64,000 bases of DNA from CAYMMX01 sp964391675 (GTDB lineage: Bacteria > Cyanobacteriota > Vampirovibrionia > Gastranaerophilales > Gastranaerophilaceae), in the NCBI GenBank assembly GCA_964391675.1, contig CAYMMX010000004.1, forward strand, positions 1 to 64,000. The letters are read 5' to 3'. Under the pieces are notes generated by a model. It saw nothing but the letters and a program-made list of their open reading frames with translations. It did not search any database and was not told the DNA's origin. Positions 34,175-43,364 of the stretch are shown in pieces. The position numbers were made by a program, and so were the translations under genes. Every line of letters begins with the position of its first letter. Position 1 is the first letter of the stretch.

Positions 34175-35017
34175 ATGACAATTATTTTAGACGGGAAAAA
34201 ATTATCAACAAGAATCTTGGATGAATTGCAACTTACTTTGTCTAAACAAAATGATAAGCCTCATTTAGTTGTTATTTTAGTGGGAGAAGATCCTGCAAGC
34301 CAGCTTTATGTTGGAATGAAAGAAAAAATGGCAAACAAATTAGGAATGAAATCGACTGTTATTAGATATAATGCAAATATTGATGAAGAGGTTCTATTAA
34401 ATAAAATTTATGATTTAAATAACGACAAAGATGTTGATGCAATTTTAGTTCAGCTACCTTTACCTGGACATATTGATTCAAACAATATTATTCAATCAAT
34501 TTTACCGAGAAAAGATGCTGATGGAATTACTCCTCAAAATATCGGTAAAATTTCTTTAGGAATGGAACCTTTTGCTTATCCTTGTACTCCGTACGGTATA
34601 ATAAGAATATTGGACGAATATAATATTGAAGTTAAAGGAAAGCAAATTGTAATAGTAGGACGTTCAAACATTGTCGGAAAACCTCTGGCTCAAATGCTTC
34701 TGAATAAAAATGCTACTATTACAATTTGTCATAGTCATACAAAAAATCTTTCTAATATAACAAAAACTGCCGATATTTTAGTATCGGCAGTTGGTAAGTA
34801 TAAAATAATAAGACGTGACATGATAAAACCTGGTTGTGTCATTATAGATGTCGGAACATCTAAAATTGACGGAAAAACTAAAGGTGACGTTGATTATGAA
34901 AGTGTTTTTGAATCTGCTTCATATATAACTCCAGTTCCGGGTGGTGTTGGTCCAATGACCATTGCATCATTAATGGAAAACACTTTCAAGTTATCTAAAC
35001 TAAACAGAGAGGCTTAG
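34175..35017 (+). CDS. folD: Methylenetetrahydrofolate dehydrogenase/cyclohydrolase
   Basis: 280 residues. PHLVVILVGEDPASQLYVGM holds the substrate region, VQLPLPGHID the loop, KDADGI and the NADP-binding VIVGRSNIVGKPLAQML are the signatures, then PGGVGPMTIASLMENTFKL. It interconverts methylene- and formyl-tetrahydrofolate; methylene-THF is also the TrmFO donor. A near-perfect AGGAGGT precedes the ATG. The 3' end overlaps the convergent coiled-coil gene by 18 bases. Confidence 0.97.
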   Translation: MTIILDGKKLSTRILDELQLTLSKQNDKPHLVVILVGEDPASQLYVGMKEKMANKLGMKSTVIRYNANIDEEVLLNKIYDLNNDKDVDAILVQLPLPGHIDSNNIIQSILPRKDADGITPQNIGKISLGMEPFAYPCTPYGIIRILDEYNIEVKGKQIVIVGRSNIVGKPLAQMLLNKNATITICHSHTKNLSNITKTADILVSAVGKYKIIRRDMIKPGCVIIDVGTSKIDGKTKGDVDYESVFESASYITPVPGGVGPMTIASLMENTFKLSKLNREA

Positions 35018-35021
35018 TTTA
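34996..35021. terminator. Weak hairpin at folD end
   Basis: An 8-bp inverted repeat (TAAACTAA / TTAGTTTA) with a 10-base loop where folD and the convergent small gene overlap. No T-tract. Confidence 0.25.
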
Positions 35022-35311
35022 CATTCACTTTTAATATTATTTGTAACAGCTTTTTCATAGCTGTCTATTTCAGCATTTATTGTTTCTAATTGTGCTTCGA
35101 TTGCTGTCTTTTTAGAATCGTAATATTCTTGTTGTGCTTCAAGTTGACAAGCAGTATTGTCACTTGAAGAAGCACCATCTTCAGAAAGATAAGTTGAAAG
35201 TTGTGATGTAACATTGTTGTAATTGTTAACTAAAATCATTTCTTCAAATTCAAGAAGGTCTTTTTGTTGTGTTAAACAGCTTTTTTCAATCGCTAATGAT
35301 AAAAATGTCAT
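35000..35311 (-). CDS. Small coiled-coil protein
   Basis: 103 residues with a very strong ribosome site (AAGGAGAG, 6 bases before the ATG). The sequence is mainly helical and coiled-coil-prone (KKTAIEAQLETINAEIDSYE), with a Ser/Asp-rich break in the middle (YLSEDGASSSDNTACQLEAQ) splitting it into two helices. No signal peptide. I recall similar short proteins starting TFLSL in this lineage but cannot name a family. Its strong Shine-Dalgarno suggests abundant expression. Confidence 0.55.
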   Translation of the reverse strand: MTFLSLAIEKSCLTQQKDLLEFEEMILVNNYNNVTSQLSTYLSEDGASSSDNTACQLEAQQEYYDSKKTAIEAQLETINAEIDSYEKAVTNNIKSECKLSLSV

Positions 35312-35457
35312 AATCGTCTCTCCTTATTTTATATATCTTACATATATATAAAGTATATAAAAATGTTCGAAATTCAAACTTTCTGTTTTTTTTAACAATT
35401 CGTTACAATTGGATTAAAAATTCTTATATTACTTGCATTTGGGGTTACTTTTATATA

Positions 35458-35463
35458 TATAAT
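35458..35463 (+). promoter_or_regulatory. -10 box of mutS2, leaderless spacing
   Basis: TATAAT ends 6 bases before the mutS2 ATG. The best -35 is TTGCAT (35433-35438) with a long 19-base spacer. No Shine-Dalgarno. Confidence 0.4.
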
Positions 35464-35469
35464 ACTGCT

Positions 35470-37833
35470 ATGGAAATCATACAAAAGAGTTTAAGGACGT
35501 TAGAATTTGACAAAGTTTTAGAGAAACTTTCTCAAAATGCACGTTTAAAACAGAGTAAAAATCTTTGTTTAAATTGTAATATATCATCAGATAATGACTA
35601 TATAATTCAGCAACTTAGTTTTACCAGAGAAGCTAAAAGTATTTTAGATATTCCTATGGAGTTGCCTTTGGAATATGTTGTGCAAATGAGTGAAATAGTT
35701 AGTTCTTTTGCCAGTTCGTATTTAAATGAAGAAGACTTATTTAATGTTGCAAGGACATTAAAAAGCTCAAGACTTGTTAAGAATTTTTTGAAAGAAAATT
35801 CATCAGGGGAAGGACTTTTAAATTCTCTTGCTTCTAATTTATTTTCTGATAAATATATTGAAGATAGAATATTTGATACATTTGATGCAAATTTGAATGT
35901 AAAGCAGGATGCTTCTGTTGAATTAAAATCTTTACATAATTCGCTTAGAGATACAGAAACAAATTTAAAATCCAGAGTTAACGAACTTTTAACCAATCCT
36001 AATTTTTCAAAATATTTACAGGAACAAATTTATACTACACGTGATGAAAGGGTCGTTTTCCAAGTCAGGGCTTCGGCTAAAAGCAAAGTAGAAGGTATTG
36101 TGCATGATGTTTCTGCAAGTAATCAATCATTTTATATAGAACCAAAGCAACTTATTTCTTTAAATAATAAAATCAGAGAAATAAAATCTGCTATTAAGAT
36201 TGAGATAATTAATATATTATCTGAATTAACTAAGTTAATAAAGAAAAATGTTGATGAAATATGTTATTCGGAGGAAATACTAACCCATATAGATTTTCAT
36301 TTTGCAAAAGCAAGATATGCAATTAAAACAAAAGCAATTGAACCCGAAATATTAAAAAGTAAATATATTAAGTTTGAAAAAATGAGACACCCGTTATTAA
36401 TTGATTATGTTGACAATGTTATAGAAAATGATTTCGAAATAGGTAATGAATATAAATCAGTAATTATAACAGGTTCAAATACCGGAGGGAAGACGGTTGC
36501 TATAAAAACAATCGGATTATTTATATTAATGGCAAAAGCCGGTTTATTTTTGCCATGTAGTGAAGCTAAAATTTTTCCTTTTGACAAAATTTTAGCTGAT
36601 ATTGGAGATGAGCAAAGTATAGCTCAAAGTTTATCAACATTCTCATCTCATATGACTAATATCATAGATATTTTAAATATAAGTGATGAAAATTCATTTG
36701 TAATTATTGATGAAATATGCGCCGGTACAGACCCTGTTGAAGGGTCTGTACTTGCACAAGTTGTTTTAGAAAATTTAGCACAAAAAGATACTTTTAGTTG
36801 TGTTACAACACATTATGGTGAATTAAAAGCTTTAGAATTTTCTAACGATTATTTCAAAAATGCTTGTGTAGAATTTGATACAATTTCTCTAAGACCTACT
36901 TATAAATTAATATTAGGAATTCCCGGACTAAGCAATGCTATTTCAATTTCTGCTAATTTAGGGATGAATGAGCAATTAGTGCAAAAAGCGAAAGAAATTT
37001 TAACTTCTCAGAAGGATCCATCTATTGTAGTGGTCGAGAAATTGCAACAAATGCAGCAAAGTCTTTCTCAAAATTTAGAACAATCTGAAACAGCAAAACA
37101 AGAAGCTTTATTTTTAAAAGAGGATTATGACAATAAACTTTCGGAATTAAAAAAAGATAAAAAGAAAACAATAAAAAATATTAAAAACAAATTTGAAGAT
37201 GAACTTGAAAATGCAAAAGATGAAATTAAACAAATATTAAATGATTTCAGAAATGAGAAATCAGAAAAAATAGCAAGACGGTCCTACTCAAGGCTTGCTG
37301 CTTTAGAAAAGCAATTTAGAGGAGAATTGTTCGAGTTTGATGAAGATGAAAAATATGAAGAATTAAACTGGGATAATATTGAGTTGGGCGGACAAGTATT
37401 ATTAAAGGATTTGCATCAGGCAGTTACTATATTATCTTTTCCGGATAAAAATGATAATGTATTTGTACAAATGGGTTTAATTAAAACTAAGATTAATAAA
37501 GATAAATTGGCAATTTATGATGAAAAATTAGTTTTAAACCCAAAACTTAAACTTAGACCAAAATATTCTTTTGAGTATCAAAAGCAAGATATTTCAAATA
37601 CTCTTGACTTGAGAGGTTGCAGGATAGAAGAGGCATTAGATAGTATGGAATTTTTTCTGGATAAAGCAAGTTTAGCAAATTTAACCCCTGTGTATATAAT
37701 ACACGGCCATGGTACAGGTGCTTTAAGAACCGCTGTTCAAGACTTTTTATCTTCGTCTCCTTACGTGGCAAAATATAGATTTGGTGAGCCTCAAGAAGGC
37801 GGTAACGGTGTAAGTGTTATTGATATAAATTAG
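35470..37833 (+). CDS. mutS2: Endonuclease MutS2
   Basis: 787 residues. The MutS-like core and clamp cover residues 1-300; Walker A is ITGSNTGGKTVAIKTIGLF near 333, Walker B FVIIDEICAGTDPVEGS near 415, and the ABC signature LSTFSSHMTNI lies between. A long coiled coil (about 530-610) leads to the C-terminal Smr domain with LDLRGCRIEEALDSMEFFLD and the HGHGTGALR motif. MutS2 acts on branched DNA or collided ribosomes rather than mismatches. No MutS1-type mismatch domain. A perfect 10-bp inverted repeat sits inside the Walker B coding region (36725-36751). Confidence 0.96.
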   Translation: MEIIQKSLRTLEFDKVLEKLSQNARLKQSKNLCLNCNISSDNDYIIQQLSFTREAKSILDIPMELPLEYVVQMSEIVSSFASSYLNEEDLFNVARTLKSSRLVKNFLKENSSGEGLLNSLASNLFSDKYIEDRIFDTFDANLNVKQDASVELKSLHNSLRDTETNLKSRVNELLTNPNFSKYLQEQIYTTRDERVVFQVRASAKSKVEGIVHDVSASNQSFYIEPKQLISLNNKIREIKSAIKIEIINILSELTKLIKKNVDEICYSEEILTHIDFHFAKARYAIKTKAIEPEILKSKYIKFEKMRHPLLIDYVDNVIENDFEIGNEYKSVIITGSNTGGKTVAIKTIGLFILMAKAGLFLPCSEAKIFPFDKILADIGDEQSIAQSLSTFSSHMTNIIDILNISDENSFVIIDEICAGTDPVEGSVLAQVVLENLAQKDTFSCVTTHYGELKALEFSNDYFKNACVEFDTISLRPTYKLILGIPGLSNAISISANLGMNEQLVQKAKEILTSQKDPSIVVVEKLQQMQQSLSQNLEQSETAKQEALFLKEDYDNKLSELKKDKKKTIKNIKNKFEDELENAKDEIKQILNDFRNEKSEKIARRSYSRLAALEKQFRGELFEFDEDEKYEELNWDNIELGGQVLLKDLHQAVTILSFPDKNDNVFVQMGLIKTKINKDKLAIYDEKLVLNPKLKLRPKYSFEYQKQDISNTLDLRGCRIEEALDSMEFFLDKASLANLTPVYIIHGHGTGALRTAVQDFLSSSPYVAKYRFGEPQEGGNGVSVIDIN

Positions 37834-37940
37834 GTTATTTTATATAATTTATTTTTTAATCTATATCCCCCGATTGGGCTATAAATATTAACATATGTGA
37901 ATATTTTATTTAATTTTAGTCTAAAAGTGTTTAATTTTGC

Positions 37941-37946
37941 TATAAT
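37941..37946 (+). promoter_or_regulatory. rpsA extended -10 promoter
   Basis: TGCTATAAT, an extended -10; the -35 is not convincing (AGTCTA at 17-base spacing). The rpsA ATG follows about 42 bases later with GGAGAG as ribosome site. Confidence 0.5.
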
Positions 37947-37988
37947 TGGGCAAGAATTATAATTAATAAAACTTTACGGAGAGATGCA

Positions 37989-39065
37989 ATGACTGTTAAA
38001 AATAAAGTTACTAATAGTGAGTTTGAATCATTATTAGATAAATATGACTATAATTTTAAGAAAGGAGACCTGGTAAAAGGTACTGTGTGGTCATATGATT
38101 CAGAGGGAGTTATTGTTGATATAGGAGCAAAGACTTCTGCTATTGTTCCAGCAAGAGAAGCAAATGTAGATTCTTCAGAACCCATAGAAAAGATTTTAGA
38201 AAAAGGCAAAGAATACGAATTTTTAATAATTAAAGAAGAAGACGAAGATGGTAGGTTTGTCCTATCAAGAAAGAAAGTAGATTTGGCTTATAATTGGAAA
38301 GAATTAGAAAAAATTAAAGAAGCAGATGAAGTAATATTGGGAACGGTTGCCTCTTGTGTTAAAGGTGGCGTTCTTGTTGATATATTAGGAATAAGAGGTT
38401 TTGTGCCTTCAAGTCATTTACGTATTAGAGAAGCTGATATTAAAGTTGGTGACAAAATCGAATTGAAAATTTTAACATTAGATAGTCAACAAAATAACTT
38501 TATTTTATCTAATAAGAAAGTATTTTCTGAAAATGTTGAAGCTGCTAAAAAGATGGTATTTTCTCAAATTGAAGTCGGTCAAATTTTAAAAGGTGATGTT
38601 GTGAGAATTGCAGACTTCGGAGCTTTTATAGATATTGGTGGAGTTGATGGTCTGCTTCCACTTTCTCAAATATCTTGGCGTTGGGTTGATCATCCGGCTG
38701 ATATATTAAAAGTAGGTGATAAAATCGATGTTGAAGTTATAGGAGTAGATCAGGATAAACATAGAGTTAGTCTCAGTTTGAAAAATCTTGAAAGTGATCC
38801 TTGGATTGAAGCTGAAAAACAAGTAATAGAAGGTTCTCAAAGAGAGGGTATTATTACAAGAATAAAACATTTCGGTGCTTTTGTAGAAGTATTCCCTGGC
38901 GTAGAAGCTTTATTACCGCATAGTGAAGTTTTAGAATACCAAAATATAAATAATTGTATTTTAAAAATTGGTGATAAAATTAATACTACTATATTGAAAT
39001 TTAATCCGGCAGATAAAAGAATTGCATTAAGTGTTAAAAATAGCGCTGATTCGGAGATAAAATAG
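37989..39065 (+). CDS. rpsA: Ribosomal protein S1 (four S1 domains)
   Basis: 358 residues with four S1/OB repeats at about 22-88, 107-170, 190-258 and 275-345. Repeat three is canonical (LKGDVVRIADFGAFIDIGGV, DGLLPLSQISWRWVDHPADI), and the fourth ends SVKN. Cyanobacterial and Gram-positive S1 have three to four domains as against six in E. coli. It helps load mRNA on the 30S subunit, which matters here because many genes lack a Shine-Dalgarno. A hairpin (39111-39150) follows the gene. Confidence 0.93.
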   Translation: MTVKNKVTNSEFESLLDKYDYNFKKGDLVKGTVWSYDSEGVIVDIGAKTSAIVPAREANVDSSEPIEKILEKGKEYEFLIIKEEDEDGRFVLSRKKVDLAYNWKELEKIKEADEVILGTVASCVKGGVLVDILGIRGFVPSSHLRIREADIKVGDKIELKILTLDSQQNNFILSNKKVFSENVEAAKKMVFSQIEVGQILKGDVVRIADFGAFIDIGGVDGLLPLSQISWRWVDHPADILKVGDKIDVEVIGVDQDKHRVSLSLKNLESDPWIEAEKQVIEGSQREGIITRIKHFGAFVEVFPGVEALLPHSEVLEYQNINNCILKIGDKINTTILKFNPADKRIALSVKNSADSEIK

Positions 39066-39110
39066 AAAAATTTTATAACGGGTTAAATTTTATGTTAAAA
39101 TGTATTTAGT

Positions 39111-39150
39111 TATAGATTTATTATTCAATAAGTGGAATAATAAATCTATA
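39111..39150. repeat. 16-bp perfect inverted repeat between rpsA and prepilin
   Basis: Arms 39111-39126 and 39135-39150 are perfect inverted copies, TATAGATTTATTATTC and its complement, with an 8-base loop. It is not followed by a T-tract, so it may be a weak terminator, an mRNA-stabilising hairpin or part of the prepilin leader. Confidence 0.55.
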
Positions 39151-39179
39151 AAGAATAATATTAATTGAGGTAGTATTGT

Positions 39180-39923
39180 ATGATAAAAAAAGGATTTACT
39201 CTTGCAGAAACTATGGTAACTCTTGGTATAATTGGTCTTTTAGCTGCAATCTTAATACCTGTAATTATTAATGCAGCTCCTGATAATAATAAAATTATGT
39301 TTAAAAAAGCATATTACACTCTTGAACGTACAATTACTTTTCTAATTAATGATGACGAGAATTATCCGACTAATACGGTTACTCTTGGGGGTGTAACTTA
39401 TTTAAGAGGATTTAATAATACGAACCAGACCACAAATACTCATAACAAGTTTTGTTATTTCTTATCAGATACACTAAACACTGTTGGGACTAAAACTTTG
39501 GCAACTAGAAGTCAAACACAAACGGATCGTAGGTGTAAATTTACAACAACGGATGGTCTATTGTGGAAAGTTTATATTCCTGTTTCAGATAGTGCTAATA
39601 CACCTACAAATACTACTTCTTCGCAGTTTCCGGTAAATTATTCTTATTACACGACAAAGATAGTGGTTGATGTGGATGGACCTGATAAAGGTGCAAATTG
39701 TACATTTGATAAAGTAGCTGATTCAACATATGCAGATGTGGATACAGTCTCTTACACCGGGGAACCTTTAACTTATTGTAAAGATTCACAAAAAGCTGAT
39801 CAATTTATATTTGGTGTTAGATTTGACGGAAAAATTCAAGTTGGTACATCTATAATTGGCTCTACTACAATTACAGATCAAAATGCTATTGATATTTTAT
39901 CTTCACCAACTAAGAATGAATAG
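39180..39923 (+). CDS. Type IV prepilin-like protein
   Basis: 247 residues. The leader KKG is followed by FTLAETMVTLGIIGLLAAIL, the class III signal with Glu5 and a hydrophobic helix; PilD is expected to cut after Gly. The body is a globular domain with six cysteines and a VVDVDGPDKG stretch. The large Asn/Thr-rich head is longer than a standard pilin (about 150), closer to minor pilins or pseudopilins. GAGG lies upstream. The next gene is another pilin-like protein 34 bases downstream. Confidence 0.88.
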   Translation: MIKKGFTLAETMVTLGIIGLLAAILIPVIINAAPDNNKIMFKKAYYTLERTITFLINDDENYPTNTVTLGGVTYLRGFNNTNQTTNTHNKFCYFLSDTLNTVGTKTLATRSQTQTDRRCKFTTTDGLLWKVYIPVSDSANTPTNTTSSQFPVNYSYYTTKIVVDVDGPDKGANCTFDKVADSTYADVDTVSYTGEPLTYCKDSQKADQFIFGVRFDGKIQVGTSIIGSTTITDQNAIDILSSPTKNE

Positions 39924-39957
39924 TTTTGTGTCTTTGATATTTGGGATTTAATTTTGT

Positions 39958-40737
39958 ATGAGTATAAATAATAGAAAAAATAAAGCGTTTACTGTAGCAG
40001 AGGTTATGATCACCTTAGTTATTTTATCTATTATATGTTTATTGTGGATAAAAGATGTTCAACTTAAAAAAGAAAAATACTACAATAACTTTTTTTCATA
40101 TTCTTCTCTAGACAATTTAGTTAAAAGTACTGATATAATTTTACATGAGGGTTGTACTTCTGCTGATGTTACTAATGGTGTATGCACAAGTGAAATAAAT
40201 AATCTTCCGCAAGTAGCATACTATGCAGGAGAAAGAGGATTCTGTAACAGGATGGCAGATTTATTTAATACAATTGGGCCGGTTATCTGTAATCCTACTG
40301 AAATTAGTGGCTCTACTTCTAATTTTGTAACGTATACCCCTAATTTTATATCTTCAAATGGTATGAAATTTTATAATTTTCATGTAAATCCGATTAGTAA
40401 TAAATATACTGTTTATGTTGATATTGACGGTAATCAAAGAGATTCTGTTTTAAATGAAGATATTTTGGAATTTATCATAAATATTAATGGTACAATGTTG
40501 CCTAGCCCAACATCTTCTATTGCTACAAATAAAGAATATTTAGCAGCATCGATAAGATATTATAATAGCGGATATAGTTGGGCAGATGAGGATGTAACAT
40601 ATTATAAGGCAGTTTGCGATAAATATGGAAATTATGATGGGGTTGCTTGTTCTAACTCTATTTATACAAGTATTTGTTCTGTTCATTTATGTGAAATTAT
40701 TGTAAAAAAACCAAGCTTTTTCTTATTGGGATTTTAA
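39958..40737 (+). CDS. Type IV prepilin-like protein with Ala at -1
   Basis: 259 residues. The leader SINNRKNKA is followed by FTVAEVMITLVILSIICLLW, a pilin helix with Glu5, but the residue before the cut is Ala instead of Gly, so processing by PilD is not assured. The head is Cys-containing, with the repeated pattern VYVDIDGNQRDSVLNEDILE that parallels VVDVDG in the upstream gene. Probably a minor pilin made from the same transcript. Start codon support is weak. Confidence 0.8.
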   Translation: MSINNRKNKAFTVAEVMITLVILSIICLLWIKDVQLKKEKYYNNFFSYSSLDNLVKSTDIILHEGCTSADVTNGVCTSEINNLPQVAYYAGERGFCNRMADLFNTIGPVICNPTEISGSTSNFVTYTPNFISSNGMKFYNFHVNPISNKYTVYVDIDGNQRDSVLNEDILEFIININGTMLPSPTSSIATNKEYLAASIRYYNSGYSWADEDVTYYKAVCDKYGNYDGVACSNSIYTSICSVHLCEIIVKKPSFFLLGF

Positions 40738-40785
40738 TATTTATTAATTATAATGATGTATGAAATTTTAAGAAAAAACTTTTAT

Positions 40786-40807
40786 ATAACAACTATGTTG
40801 TTATTTT
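40786..40807 (+). terminator. Weak hairpin after the pilin pair
   Basis: 8-bp stem (ATAACAAC / GTTGTTAT) with a 3-base loop followed by TTTTAT. AT-rich, low strength. Confidence 0.35.
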
Positions 40808-40926
40808 ATAACTTTGTTAAGGTTTTGTTACATTTTATTTAATTAAAAGGCAATTAATTTTTATCAAATGTTTTTATTAAAATGTAGGTGGTTTATAAAG
40901 GTTATTTTAATATTGGAGGTTTGGTT

Positions 40927-41832
40927 ATGGCTGGTGAGGCACTTAGTTTAAATTCGGGCTATTTAAGCAACAAAAATGTGTTAACTCGAAACTATGAAAA
41001 TTATGTAGGATTATCTAGTGGTTTAGGAGCATTAGATTCAGATTTAGGTAGTTTAAATAGTAGTATTATGGGTGGATTTGGATATAATGTTGGATATAGC
41101 GGATATTCAGGATATGATCTTTATGGTCCGGAATATCAGAATATGTCACTTGAAGAACGTTTGGCATATCAAGAAAAAGTAGAAAATTATCAACTTGAAA
41201 GGCAACTTCGTCAAAAACAAAAAATGGAATATTTTAACTTTGAAAATAATTCATCTGAAGATTTGATCACAAGACAAGTTGGTCTTTTACAAGAAAATAT
41301 AAGAGATAATCAACAAGATAAAGTTGCGGAAAGTTACAGTACATTAGTTAGTGCCATTAAACAAAAATTTAATGATGCCGGATATACAAATATTTCTGAA
41401 GATAAGGTTAAAACTTATGCTGAAAGAGTATATTATGAAGCAACAGGTGTAAAATTAACAAATGACATAAAGAATAATGGTGATTGTTCCTTTGTGAAAG
41501 GCTTAAAAGATGGATTTTTTGGTTTAGGTGTATTGCTAAATGGCAAAACAAGCAGAGCAGAAAATATAGCAAATATAACAGGCGAACAAGTTAGCACTTC
41601 AAGTAAAGTTGGTCTTTGGGCAGGTAGAATAATTAGTGGTGCAGTAACATTAGTTGCTCTTCCATTCTTGCTAAGAGGTGGTAAAGCAGGTTTAGCTAAA
41701 GGCGGACATTTAGTTGCCGAGTCTTGGTTGAAATTATTTAAAAAAGTTCCGCCAAAAGCAATTAGTGAAACAACAAAAGTAGTAAGCGAAACTGCAAAAG
41801 TTGTAGGTGAAGCAGCAAAAGCAGTAAAATAA
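40927..41832 (+). CDS. Gly/Tyr-rich unknown protein with one hydrophobic segment
   Basis: About 301 residues from the ATG at 40927, chosen because GGAGG lies 8 bases upstream (a start at 40888 would add 13 residues). The N-terminus is Gly/Ser/Tyr/Asn-rich (GYNVGYSGYSGYDLYGPEY), then a charged helical part (EERLAYQEKVENYQLERQLR), a globular section with DCSFVKGLKDGFFGLGVLLN, one membrane-like segment (AGRIISGAVTLVALPFLL) and an Ala/Lys-rich tail with an ETTKVV/ETAKVV/EAAKAV repeat. No signal peptide. Not recognised. It ends before a good terminator. Confidence 0.6.
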   Translation: MAGEALSLNSGYLSNKNVLTRNYENYVGLSSGLGALDSDLGSLNSSIMGGFGYNVGYSGYSGYDLYGPEYQNMSLEERLAYQEKVENYQLERQLRQKQKMEYFNFENNSSEDLITRQVGLLQENIRDNQQDKVAESYSTLVSAIKQKFNDAGYTNISEDKVKTYAERVYYEATGVKLTNDIKNNGDCSFVKGLKDGFFGLGVLLNGKTSRAENIANITGEQVSTSSKVGLWAGRIISGAVTLVALPFLLRGGKAGLAKGGHLVAESWLKLFKKVPPKAISETTKVVSETAKVVGEAAKAVK

Positions 41833-41887
41833 TTAATAAAGTGGGTTGTTAGTTTAAATGTAGTGTATATAATAGTGAATGTGTTAT

Positions 41888-41917
41888 AGGTTGGTTTAAA
41901 AACCAACCTTCTTTTTT
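41888..41917. terminator. Intrinsic terminator
   Basis: 10-bp stem AGGTTGGTTT / AAACCAACCT (41888-41897, 41900-41909), tight 2-4-base loop and a T-rich tail (TCTTTTTT). It ends the Gly/Tyr-rich gene; the convergent accC ends just beyond. Confidence 0.75.
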
Positions 41918-41924
41918 GCTTTTA

Positions 41925-43277
41925 TTAGACTTTACCTTTTCTTTCGTAATATTCTTCAATAAACTTTGTATTAAAATTACCGGACATAAAAACTTCATCT
42001 TCAATTATATCCTGATGAAAAGGGATTGTTGTTTCAATACCGGTTATTACATATTCTTTTAAGGCTCTATACATTCTTCTTCTGGCTTCATTTCTATTTC
42101 TGCCCCAGCAAATCAGTTTTCCAATCATCGAGTCATAAAATGGGGGGATTGAGTACCCCGGATATACGTGAGAATCAACCCTTACTCCAAAACCACCTGG
42201 AGCAACGTATCCATCTATAGTTCCGGGATTAGGCATAAAATCTTTTTCCGGGTTTTCTGCATTAATTCTGCATTCAATAGCGTGTCCTCTTAAGAGGATA
42301 TCTTCTTGCTTAAAATCTAATTTTTCACCTGAGGCAACAAGTATTTGTTCTCTGACAATATCGATATTTGAAATCATTTCGGTAACACAATGCTCAACTT
42401 GAACTCTGGTATTCATTTCCATAAAATACCACTTGCCATCGCTATCCAATAAAAATTCAATAGTACCTGCACCTTCGTAATTAATTGCTTTTGCTGCTCT
42501 AACAGCAGCTTCTCCCATTTCTTTTCTTGTTTTTTCATCAATTGCCGGAGACGGAGCTTCTTCTATTAATTTTTGGTGACGACGTTGAATAGAGCAGTCT
42601 CTTTCTCCTAAGTGAACGACATTTCCGTAACTATCACCTAATATTTGTACTTCGATATGACGAGGATTTTCTAAATATTTTTCCACATAGACATCAGGAT
42701 TCCCGAATCCGTTTTGGGCTTCCTGTTGGCACATGCTCATAAGAGAATCAAGTTCATCATCTTTTCTGACAATTCTCATTCCTTTTCCGCCACCTCCGGC
42801 AGTTGCCTTGATAATAATAGGGTAACCTACTTTTTGTGCAAATTCTCTTACTTCCTTGACATCTTTTACAAGACCTGTTCCTGGTGTTACCGGAACATTG
42901 TTTGCAGTCATTGTTTGTCTTGCTGTTGCTTTATCGCCCATTTTTCTCATTGCATCTGCAGAAGGACCTATAAATTTTATTCCGTGCTGTGTACATATGT
43001 CAACAAAATCAGCTCTTTCTGCCATAAAACCATACCCCGGATGAATTGCATCTGCACCGCACATTAATGCTGCTGAAATTATTGCCGGTATACTTAAGTA
43101 GCTATTTTTACTCTGAGCCGGACCTATACAATATGCTTCTGTTGCCAAACTGACATGAAGAGAATGCGCATCAGCTTGTGAATGTACTGCTACAGTAGGG
43201 ATTCCCAATTCTCTGCATGCTCTTATTATTCTTACAGCTATTTCGCCTCTATTTGCAATTAGTACTTTTTTAAACAT
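41925..43277 (-). CDS. accC: Biotin carboxylase subunit of acetyl-CoA carboxylase
   Basis: 450 residues. VLIANRGEIAVRIIRACREL at the N-terminus, ATP-grasp glycine loop KATAGGGGKGMRIV, RDCSIQRRHQKLIEEAPSP and EMNTRVQVEHCVTE are diagnostic. It carboxylates the biotin on AccB with bicarbonate and ATP. AAAGGA precedes the ATG. Third gene of efp-accB-accC. Confidence 0.98.
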   Translation of the reverse strand: MFKKVLIANRGEIAVRIIRACRELGIPTVAVHSQADAHSLHVSLATEAYCIGPAQSKNSYLSIPAIISAALMCGADAIHPGYGFMAERADFVDICTQHGIKFIGPSADAMRKMGDKATARQTMTANNVPVTPGTGLVKDVKEVREFAQKVGYPIIIKATAGGGGKGMRIVRKDDELDSLMSMCQQEAQNGFGNPDVYVEKYLENPRHIEVQILGDSYGNVVHLGERDCSIQRRHQKLIEEAPSPAIDEKTRKEMGEAAVRAAKAINYEGAGTIEFLLDSDGKWYFMEMNTRVQVEHCVTEMISNIDIVREQILVASGEKLDFKQEDILLRGHAIECRINAENPEKDFMPNPGTIDGYVAPGGFGVRVDSHVYPGYSIPPFYDSMIGKLICWGRNRNEARRRMYRALKEYVITGIETTIPFHQDIIEDEVFMSGNFNTKFIEEYYERKGKV

Positions 43278-43364
43278 AAATTATCCTTTGTTTTGAATAA
43301 ACAAAATGCAAACTAAAAAAGTTTCAATAATTTCATTTTGTTTTTTAGACTCTATTTCAATATT

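Noticed and set aside
37861..37890. Weak CCC/GGG hairpin after mutS2 as a terminator
   Set aside because: Stem is short with a mismatch and no T-run, so not listed as a feature.
42026..43067. Plus-strand ORFs opposite accC, rich in Cys/His/Phe
   Set aside because: They mirror the accC coding strand; composition is typical of antisense frames.
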